In this document: positions 1 to 5,103 of the stretch, piece by piece
Numbering within the stretch: the stretch's first letter is position 1
Layout of the letters: every line of letters begins with the position of its first letter
NCBI GenBank assembly: GCA_022361315.1
Contig: JAKSBB010000586.1
Span: forward strand, 1 to 8,798
Direction of reading: 5' to 3'
Length of the DNA stretch: 8,798 nt
DNA from: Desulfobacterales bacterium
GTDB lineage: Bacteria > Desulfobacterota > Desulfobacteria > Desulfobacterales > Desulfobacteraceae
The notes under the pieces: generated by a model
The model's database searches: none
Seen by the model: the letters and a program-made list of their open reading frames with translations, nothing else
What the model was told of the DNA's origin: nothing
Position numbers and translations under genes: made by a program

Positions 1-58
1 GGCCCGGGAATGGGCGGTGTGGCAGCTCGGCCTGATCCTGAGGGGGGAAGACCAATGA
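1..58 (+). CDS. 3' end of an upstream gene (partial, unidentified)
   Basis: Frame 2 is open from the left edge to a TGA at 56-58 and would encode the C-terminus ...REWAVWQLGLILRGEDQ. Its stop overlaps the ATG of the penicillin-binding protein gene as ATGA, the usual arrangement of translationally coupled genes. Only about 18 residues are visible, too few to name a family. A competing reading is that frame 1, also open from the ATG at 10, extends the PBP N-terminus. I prefer the overlap because a strong Shine-Dalgarno sequence precedes the ATG at 55 and the extra 15 residues (MGGVAARPDPEGGRP) do not look like a signal-anchor start. Confidence 0.5.
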   Translation, partial: AREWAVWQLGLILRGEDQ

Positions 59-2133
59 TACTGTTACGTTTCCTGTCTGCCACCCTCCGGCTGGGCTTTT
101 TTACCGGCCTTTTTTTAGGTGCTGCCGGACTTGTAGCCGGCAGTTTCCTGGTTTTCTACGTGTCCCGTGATCTGCCCAAATTGCCATCCCCCTTAAGCCG
201 AATCATCGAAACCCCCCAGAGCCTGATTTATGCGGCAGACGGCCAGGTCCTCATGGGGCTTGGGGAACGGACGGCGGTGCCCCTGGACATGGTTTCCCCG
301 GACTTTATCAATGCCATCGTAGCCACGGAGGACCATCGGTTTTTTGAGCATCACGGAATCAACAAGCTGCGAATCGTCATGGGGTTATACATTACCCTGT
401 TTAAGCCCGGACAGATCCAGGGGGCATCCACCATCACCCAGCAGCTGGCAAAAAACCTCTTTTTCAGCTTTGAACAGTCCTGGCAGCGTAAGTTCAAGGA
501 ACTGCTGGTGGCCCTGCAGATCGAAGCGGCCAATTCCAAGGCGGAGATTCTTGAAGCCTATATCAATCAGATCCATTTCGGGGCAGGGGCCCAGGGCATT
601 GAAAAGGCGGCCCGCAGGTTCTTTGGGAAATCCGCCCAGGACCTAAATCTGGCCGAAGCCGCACTTCTGGCGGGACTGCCCAAGTCCCCCACCCAGTACA
701 ACCCCTTCCGCAATTATGACAGGGCGCTGGCCCGCCGTGATGTGGTCCTGGCAAGGATGAAAGCCGCGGGCTACATTACCGGAGATGAGGCCGCTTCCGT
801 GGCTCAGGTTCGCCCCGAACTTCACCAGGGGCGCAAAGATACCCGCAGCGGCAGCTATTTTGTGGATGCCCTGATTACGGAACTGGTACGCAGGTATGGA
901 GAAGATGTGGTGCACCACGGTGGCATCCGGGTGTACACCACCCTGGATCCGGGGATGCAGTCCATGGCCGAAACCTCTGTTCAGAACGGGCTTCAACGCC
1001 TGGACAAACTGATCGGTATCGGGGAAGACGACCCGGAAAATGATCAGAAACCGGACCGGCCCCAGGCTGCCCTGGTGGCCATTGACACGGCAAGCGGTGC
1101 AATCAAGGCCATGGTCGGAGGCCGGGATTACTATACCAGCGAATTCAACCGGGCCGTGAACGGCCGCCGCCAGGCCGGTTCCGGGTTCAAACCCTTTCTC
1201 TATTACGCCGCCTTTAAGAACGGCGGATTCCATCCGGCAAGTTTGCTTTGGGACAAGCCTGTGTCCGTCCCTGTGGTGGGGGCCCCGGACTGGTCTCCGA
1301 AAAATTTCGAAAAAACTTTTCAGGGGCCCATGGTGCTGAAACAGGCCCTGACCTCATCGGTGAATACCATCGCCGCCCAACTGGTGGAACAAATTGGCCC
1401 CCAGGCGGTGATTGATGTGGCCCGGGCCTGCGGCGTGAAAAGTCCGTTACAGGAGGTCTATTCCGTGGCGCTGGGCACCTCCGGTGTGACGGTGTATGAG
1501 ATGGCCGCCGCATTTTCAACCCTTGCCACCCTGGGCGTCCGCCGGGACCCCTTCATGATCTGGCGGGTGGAAGATGCCAGGGGACGGATTATCTTCGAGC
1601 ACATCGTCCGTGATCGACATGCCCTGGATAAAGCCGCGGCATTTCAGGTGGTGGATATGATGGAAGCTGTTATTGACAGCGGTTCCGGCCGGTCCGTCCG
1701 GCGGCTTGGATTTACCCGGCCTGCCGCAGGTAAGACCGGCACCACGGACAATTACAACGATGCCTGGTTTACGGGATTCACCCCATCATTGTGCACCTCT
1801 GTATGGACGGGATACGACAGGAAGCGGAAGCTGCGGGACAAACGGAGGGTCGGTATCACCGGGGGAAGAGGGGCCGCCCCCATCTGGACGGATTTTATGC
1901 TTCGGGCCATGAACGGTGAGCCTGAGCGGGATTTCCCGGTGCCGCCGAATATCCGGTTTGAGACGGTGGATGCAGCCACCGGTTGTCCGCCCGAACCTGT
2001 GCTTCCTGTGAGTGATGAGACTTTAGATACCCGGACGATCCGGGAGTCGGCACCGCCTGTGAAAACCTTGCAGGTCGCTGTCAAAGAAGGCGTAACCCTG
2101 TGCCCGGAGGCGGACAATGCTGAGACTGATTAG
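55..2133 (+). CDS. PBP1A-family class A penicillin-binding protein (glycosyltransferase/transpeptidase)
   Basis: A bifunctional peptidoglycan synthase anchored in the inner membrane with its catalytic domains in the periplasm. It polymerises lipid II into glycan and crosslinks stem peptides. The ATG at 55 gives 692 residues and is preceded by an AGGGGGG Shine-Dalgarno (41-47). An in-frame ATG at 10 lacks this support. Residues 1-12 are short and basic/hydrophobic, followed by a membrane anchor at about 12-38. The GT51 domain shows EDHRFFEHHG (catalytic Glu about 92), the STITQQLAKNL motif (about 125-135), and the downstream AYINQIHFGAGAQGIEKAA and LNLAEAALLAGLPKSP motifs. The transpeptidase domain shows SGFK (nucleophile Ser about 376, Lys 379), SVN (435-437) and KTGTT (from 560). 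All catalytic motifs are intact. At 692 residues it is shorter than E. coli PBP1a (850), with little room for an OB-type insert between the domains. It overlaps the next gene by 17 bp, so the two are probably co-translated. Confidence 0.96.
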   Translation: MILLRFLSATLRLGFFTGLFLGAAGLVAGSFLVFYVSRDLPKLPSPLSRIIETPQSLIYAADGQVLMGLGERTAVPLDMVSPDFINAIVATEDHRFFEHHGINKLRIVMGLYITLFKPGQIQGASTITQQLAKNLFFSFEQSWQRKFKELLVALQIEAANSKAEILEAYINQIHFGAGAQGIEKAARRFFGKSAQDLNLAEAALLAGLPKSPTQYNPFRNYDRALARRDVVLARMKAAGYITGDEAASVAQVRPELHQGRKDTRSGSYFVDALITELVRRYGEDVVHHGGIRVYTTLDPGMQSMAETSVQNGLQRLDKLIGIGEDDPENDQKPDRPQAALVAIDTASGAIKAMVGGRDYYTSEFNRAVNGRRQAGSGFKPFLYYAAFKNGGFHPASLLWDKPVSVPVVGAPDWSPKNFEKTFQGPMVLKQALTSSVNTIAAQLVEQIGPQAVIDVARACGVKSPLQEVYSVALGTSGVTVYEMAAAFSTLATLGVRRDPFMIWRVEDARGRIIFEHIVRDRHALDKAAAFQVVDMMEAVIDSGSGRSVRRLGFTRPAAGKTGTTDNYNDAWFTGFTPSLCTSVWTGYDRKRKLRDKRRVGITGGRGAAPIWTDFMLRAMNGEPERDFPVPPNIRFETVDAATGCPPEPVLPVSDETLDTRTIRESAPPVKTLQVAVKEGVTLCPEADNAETD

Positions 2134-3514
2134 GCATATCAGTGTCCGGTTCTGGCTGGTGGTGCTGGCAGCACTGCCCCTGAGCTTCTGGGCGTTGCCC
2201 GCGCTGACCCTGTGGTTTCCCGGTGTTCCGGCAGCGGCTATAACAGGCGGGATATTCATCCTGGTGGGCACCGGTTTCGGTCTGACCCTCGATTTTCTGG
2301 GCAGGCATCGTATACGGGGATTGATCCGGGAAGGCCAATTGTGGGAACGGGCCGGCATCACCAAACGGGCGGAGCAGAAATATATCCGGGCCATCCGGAT
2401 ATTTGACTCCGTCTGGATTTCCCCGTGGGCGGGCCGCCGCCTTAAGCCGTTTATGACCGAGGCGCTGGCACGGTTTTATCTGACCTGCGGCAGCGATCAT
2501 CCCGGGTTCGGCCTGGCGGCTGCTGTCTATCTCAAGGGCAACCCGCAGGATGAAACCCTGGCGGCCCTTTGGCTGGAGCGTCTAAAGGAAAAAGGAAAGG
2601 CGGATGCCATTGCCCACTCTGTATTGACCGCCCTGGCCGACGCCCACCACAAGACACCCCGGATCTGCCTGAAGCTTATCGGTCCCTTTCTGGATCTGCG
2701 GCGGGTTGATTTCTCCGCCAAACGGCTGTACCGGAGTTTCTTGGATATCCCGGAACTCATGCCTTCTGAAAACGGAGGCCTGAGAGATAAATATGCGACC
2801 CGGATTCAGGAGTTGATGGGACCTGAAGCGGAAGGAGACACCCCGATAATTGCCGAAGGGCCTTCCCGGGGGGGAACCCTTGGGGACCGGCGGGCAGGAA
2901 ACGAATCTGCAGGGGCGGACATCTCTATTGACGGCGAAGGCGGCCGCAGCCGGGAATATCTCAGCCAGCTGGGACGTCTGCCGGTCAGGAGCATGCGTAT
3001 TCTTGTACCTGCTGCCAAAGGCGGTGCTTCTGCAGGTGTGACATTTTTCTCGGCATTGCTGGGCGGATGTGCCGGCCTCCTGAAGAAAAGCGCTGCCGGA
3101 CTCAGGGACCTGCTGCGGCATCTGATACGGGACCGGGAACGGACCGGGAAATATGTAAAGAGCCTGCTGATGGGGATGCTGGGTGTCTGGCTGGTGTTTT
3201 TTGTATGGAGTACCCTGTCCCATATGCTGGGAACATCGACGCCGGAGCAGCCTTCAACCAAAATTGATATCCGGATCAACAAGCCGTTCACCATTCAGGT
3301 GGCTGCCTATCTCAAGCAGTCCCATGCCGACCGCTACCTGGCTGCTCTGGCGGAAAAAGGGATTACCGCCACCGTTAAGAAAACCGGTGGCGGTGGTAAA
3401 ACCTGGTATCTGGTCAGGATTTCGGAATTTCCGGATAAGAAGAGTGCCGCGGATTACGGCAACCGCCTCAAGGCGGAGAAAATCATTGATGACTTTTTCG
3501 TCAGCAACAAATAA
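2117..3514 (+). CDS. Three-helix membrane protein with C-terminal SPOR domain
   Basis: 465 residues, starting inside the PBP gene with a good Shine-Dalgarno (GGAGG, 2106-2110) 6 nt before the ATG. Two hydrophobic segments lie at about 12-34 and 38-60. A helix-rich middle follows at about 65-235, with a TPR-like stretch (REGQLWERAGITKRAEQKYI) near 71-90, then a Gly/Ala/Arg-rich low-complexity linker at about 236-310. A third membrane helix lies at about 349-371. The C-terminus (about 388-463) is a SPOR domain, recognisable from FTIQVAAYLKQSHADRYLAAL and TWYLVRISEFPDKKSAADY. Basic residues flank the cytoplasmic ends, so the positive-inside rule predicts a cytoplasmic middle and a periplasmic SPOR. 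SPOR domains bind glycan strands stripped of stem peptides at division sites. The overlap with a PBP gene supports a role in septal or growth-zone wall synthesis. The family of the middle domain is unknown to me. Confidence 0.85.
   Translation: MLRLIRHISVRFWLVVLAALPLSFWALPALTLWFPGVPAAAITGGIFILVGTGFGLTLDFLGRHRIRGLIREGQLWERAGITKRAEQKYIRAIRIFDSVWISPWAGRRLKPFMTEALARFYLTCGSDHPGFGLAAAVYLKGNPQDETLAALWLERLKEKGKADAIAHSVLTALADAHHKTPRICLKLIGPFLDLRRVDFSAKRLYRSFLDIPELMPSENGGLRDKYATRIQELMGPEAEGDTPIIAEGPSRGGTLGDRRAGNESAGADISIDGEGGRSREYLSQLGRLPVRSMRILVPAAKGGASAGVTFFSALLGGCAGLLKKSAAGLRDLLRHLIRDRERTGKYVKSLLMGMLGVWLVFFVWSTLSHMLGTSTPEQPSTKIDIRINKPFTIQVAAYLKQSHADRYLAALAEKGITATVKKTGGGGKTWYLVRISEFPDKKSAADYGNRLKAEKIIDDFFVSNK
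3365..3394. repeat. Perfect 10-bp inverted repeat in SPOR coding sequence
   Basis: ACCGCCACCG (3365-3374) and its exact reverse complement CGGTGGCGGT (3385-3394) are separated by a 10-nt loop. The repeat codes for part of the SPOR domain (ITATV...GGGG). On the minus strand, the direction of yedF transcription, the stem is followed after 6 nt by a run of five T. A weak terminator for yedF read-through is therefore possible, but the T-run is offset from the stem. Confidence 0.45.
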
Positions 3515-3528
3515 AGGCCACCTAATAT

Positions 3529-4179
3529 TTAGAGGTTGACCACCTTATCCGCGTATTGCATGGCCGTGACGATATCCAGCATGTTTGTGGTCTGACCCAC
3601 GGCTTTTTCCTCCATCAGTCCCAGGTGGGTAAGACAGGCACCGCAGACAAGGATGGTAATGCCGTCCGCTTCAAGTTCTTTCAATTCTTCGAGGACAGGG
3701 GAGTCTCCTGTGGACAGCTTAACACCGTGGTTCACAAAGATCAGCCGCCAGAGATCGCTGCCCATCTCCTTCAGGGTTTTGATAAAGTTGACCATGAGTT
3801 TGCCCCCCAGTTCATCATCCCCGCGGCCGATGGTATCGGCGGAAACCAGAATCATGATTTTATTGGTTGCAGACGGAACGGGGCAGTCAACTTCCGGTGC
3901 GTCGGCCCCGGCAGGCAGCTTGTCCGCATCCGTCGCATCCCGTGTGCCTTCCACCGCTGAGGTCATCCCGTCGGAATCCACCCCAACCTCAAACCCGTGA
4001 TAGGAGAGAAACCGGCTGACGTTCTCCACGGCGGCGTCGTTATCCACCAGCACCCGGATGTGGGTCAGGGCGTTTTGTTCAAGGCATTTTTTTGTTTCCA
4101 GCACCGGTGCCGGACAGTCCAGTTTTCTGCAGTCCAGTTTTTTATACGCTTGGTCTGTAAAATCTTGGTTCTTTGTCAT
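3529..4179 (-). CDS. yedF: YedF-type selenium metabolism protein (TusA-like plus DsrE-like domain)
   Basis: 216 residues from the ATG at 4179. That start has a GAGGAG Shine-Dalgarno (4185-4190) 5 nt upstream. An in-frame ATG at 4245 lies on the -35 box of the likely promoter and would add an unconserved extension, so I reject it. Residues 13-75 are a TusA/SirA-like domain with the LDCPAPV motif (active Cys 22), whose relatives carry sulfur as a persulfide. A charged linker at about 76-105 contains a second DCPVP (Cys 99). Residues 106-216 are a DsrE/DsrF-like domain (KIMILVSADTIGRGDDELG, LVCGACLTHLGL) with the CGxC pair Cys 179/Cys 182 typical of the YedF family. From general knowledge, this family co-occurs with selenophosphate synthase (SelD), and its reaction has not been settled. 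No other selenium gene is in the window. The gene is convergent with the SPOR gene, 14 bp away. Confidence 0.9.
   Translation of the reverse strand: MTKNQDFTDQAYKKLDCRKLDCPAPVLETKKCLEQNALTHIRVLVDNDAAVENVSRFLSYHGFEVGVDSDGMTSAVEGTRDATDADKLPAGADAPEVDCPVPSATNKIMILVSADTIGRGDDELGGKLMVNFIKTLKEMGSDLWRLIFVNHGVKLSTGDSPVLEELKELEADGITILVCGACLTHLGLMEEKAVGQTTNMLDIVTAMQYADKVVNL
3563..3608 (+). terminator. Possible weak terminator after the PBP/SPOR operon
   Basis: GCCGTG (3563-3568) pairs with CACGGC (3598-3603), directly followed by TTTTT (3604-3608), on the plus strand inside the 3' coding end of yedF. The loop of 29 nt is long, with only a 3-bp inner stem (GGT/ACC), so this is a weak call. Its place about 50 nt beyond the SPOR stop codon is right for the job. 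Confidence 0.28.
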
Positions 4180-4216
4180 ATCTGCTCCTCGGGTATGCGT
4201 TATTTGCGTAGCGATC

Positions 4217-4245
4217 ATCCTAAGGTCACCCCCTTGGGAAGTCAA
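4217..4245 (-). promoter_or_regulatory. Probable sigma-70 promoter of yedF
   Basis: Read on the minus strand, TTGACT (4245-4240) is followed after 17 nt by TAGGAT (4222-4217). That predicts a start of transcription near 4210 and a leader of about 30 nt before the ATG at 4179. It overlaps the longer open frame's first codons, which supports the downstream start for yedF. The AT-rich stretch from 4254 to 4330 could act as an upstream element. Confidence 0.5.
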
Positions 4246-4293
4246 ATCGGGAAAGCCAATAATTATGAATGATTTTTATCGGGAATTCTAATA
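4246..4293. repeat. Direct repeat ATCGGGAA-N4-AATA, two copies
   Basis: ATCGGGAA-N4-AATA occurs at 4246-4261 and again at 4278-4293, a period of 32 bp or about three helical turns. Both copies lie between the divergent promoters of yedF and the 98-residue gene, directly upstream of the yedF -35 box. Such phased repeats can be binding sites for a regulator, but the motif is short and I do not recognise it. Confidence 0.35.
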
Positions 4294-4329
4294 TAGACGA
4301 AAGTACGTAACAAAATGAATAAAATTCAG

Positions 4330-4358
4330 TTGACTTGAGGTGCGTTTGTGCCCATAAT
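4330..4358 (+). promoter_or_regulatory. Probable sigma-70 promoter of the 98-residue gene
   Basis: TTGACT (4330-4335) and CATAAT (4353-4358) are separated by exactly 17 bp. Each box differs from consensus at one base. Transcription would start near 4365, giving a leader of about 50 nt. The stretch upstream (4290-4328) is A/T-rich, as for an UP element. Confidence 0.65.
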
Positions 4359-4391
4359 TTCCCCCTGATCATAAGGAACAGGCAAACATAC

Positions 4392-4415
4392 GAACCACCA
4401 TAGGAGAACCACCAT
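4392..4415 (+). repeat. Duplicated decamer around the ribosome-binding site
   Basis: GAACCACCAT occurs at 4392-4401 and again at 4406-4415, separated by AGGA (4402-4405). The Shine-Dalgarno AGGAG (4402-4406) therefore sits between the copies, and the second copy contains the first two bases of the start codon (ATG 4414-4416). It may be a slip-duplication that built the leader, or a tandem site for an RNA-binding repressor. Confidence 0.6.
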
Positions 4416-4710
4416 GATCGTTATTTCAAATGTTCATTATCCCCCGGAAAGTACGCGGGAAGTCGCCAAACGTTATCTCACCGCCCCGGCCCTGCCGGAC
4501 TACATTACCAAGAAGGGCCCCTATGTCTCTTCCAGCACGGACAAGGGCATCCATTCCATCACCTATTATGAGATGGAAAACCACCGCCTGCCCGAAGCCC
4601 TTCAGGCCATCGGGGAGAGCCTGTCCGTATATTTCGGCGTGCCGGGATATACCTACGACATCAAGCCCTACTTTGAACTGGAAGAGGGGCTGGCGATTCT
4701 TGGATTATAG
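4414..4710 (+). CDS. Uncharacterised 98-residue protein
   Basis: The start at 4414 has AGGAG 7 nt upstream, its own promoter and a downstream terminator, so this is a real single-gene transcription unit. I cannot name a characterised family. The sequence begins MIVISNVHYPPESTREVAKR and has no signal peptide, membrane segment or cysteine, so a soluble cytoplasmic protein is expected. Reading secondary structure by eye gives strand (1-10), helix (12-24), two strands (about 36-55), helix (58-75), strand (78-89) and a short terminal helix. This is a ferredoxin-like order compatible with a dimeric alpha/beta barrel. The segment LPDYITKKGPYVSSSTDKGI resembles small uncharacterised proteins I associate with Desulfobacterota; that is memory, not a search. 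It is divergent from yedF and convergent with the cysteine-cluster gene. Its function is unknown. Confidence 0.85.
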   Translation: MIVISNVHYPPESTREVAKRYLTAPALPDYITKKGPYVSSSTDKGIHSITYYEMENHRLPEALQAIGESLSVYFGVPGYTYDIKPYFELEEGLAILGL

Positions 4711-4728
4711 TCGGGGAGTGCAGGACGT

Positions 4729-5100
4729 TTAAATTGCGTCCCTTGATATATCTGCGGCCCGGGCTTTGGCCCAGCCGCAGATTTTTTCAAACTTAGAGAA
4801 TTTCCAGGTATAGGGAAAGTTGCGGCACTGACGCGGTTTCGCTCCCTGGATCCGGCACCCTTCCGGTGTGAGGAAAATACAGGCACCGTCCGGCTGTTCC
4901 GTGAGGGAGAGGGTCTGCCTGTCCCAGGTCACCCGGGTATACTGCTGGATAAAATTGTACACATCCATCCCGAGAAAGTCCGCAATAAGATCCGGTTCAT
5001 CCGGCTGCAACCGGACGTAGCCTTCCTCCAGGCAGCAGGCCTGGCATCTGATGCACTTGAATTCCTTGAGTGCTGTTTCCATTTCCTTTGACATCCGCAT
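4729..5100 (-). CDS. YkgJ-like cysteine-cluster protein (CxxCxxCC)
   Basis: 123 residues. The N-terminus has CIRCQACC (Cys 16, 19, 22, 23), followed by GACIFL (Cys 74), GCRIQGAKPRQCRNFPYTWK (Cys 82, 92) and Cys 108. This layout marks the YkgJ/UPF0153 cysteine-cluster family, thought to bind zinc or an iron-sulfur cluster; the biochemical role is not established. The length is typical. The ATG at 5100 lies 3 bp after the lysA stop codon and has no clear Shine-Dalgarno. In-frame ATGs at 5094 and 5082 are no better placed: AAAGGA lies too close to the latter. Translation is therefore probably coupled to lysA. The 3' end of the gene doubles as a plus-strand terminator, which constrains its C-terminal codons. 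Confidence 0.87.
   Translation of the reverse strand: MRMSKEMETALKEFKCIRCQACCLEEGYVRLQPDEPDLIADFLGMDVYNFIQQYTRVTWDRQTLSLTEQPDGACIFLTPEGCRIQGAKPRQCRNFPYTWKFSKFEKICGWAKARAADISRDAI
4750..4787 (+). terminator. Rho-independent terminator embedded in the convergent gene
   Basis: ATCTGCGGC (4750-4758) pairs perfectly with GCCGCAGAT (4774-4782). An inner GGGC/GCCC stem (4761-4764 with 4769-4772) closes a TTTG loop, with a small bulge between the two stems. A run of six T (4782-4787) follows on the plus strand, overlapping the last paired base. It begins 39 bp after the stop codon of the 98-residue gene, so it should end that transcript. The same bases encode about residues 105-117 of the minus-strand cysteine-cluster protein. 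On the minus strand no T-run follows the stem, so it should act in one direction only. Confidence 0.82.
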
Positions 5101-5103
5101 ACA

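Noticed and set aside
10..54. N-terminal extension of the PBP from an ATG at 10
   Set aside because: The ATG at 55 has the Shine-Dalgarno and the membrane-anchor start, and it overlaps the stop of an upstream frame as ATGA.
643..1233. 196-residue minus-strand open frame inside the penicillin-binding protein gene
   Set aside because: It covers well-conserved PBP coding sequence in another frame and has no recognisable motif. GC-rich third positions commonly leave such antisense frames open.
2582..3223. 213-residue minus-strand open frame inside the SPOR protein gene
   Set aside because: The plus-strand frame has clear membrane helices and a SPOR domain. The antisense product is Pro/Gln/Arg-rich without domain signals.
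4180..4245. N-terminal extension of YedF from an ATG at 4245
   Set aside because: It overlaps the probable yedF promoter and has no ribosome-binding site, while the ATG at 4179 has GAGGAG at good spacing.
4723..4741. GGACG/CGTCC inverted repeat just after the 98-residue gene
   Set aside because: The arms are only 5 bp with a 9-nt spacer and no T-run. The much stronger hairpin at 4750-4787 explains termination.
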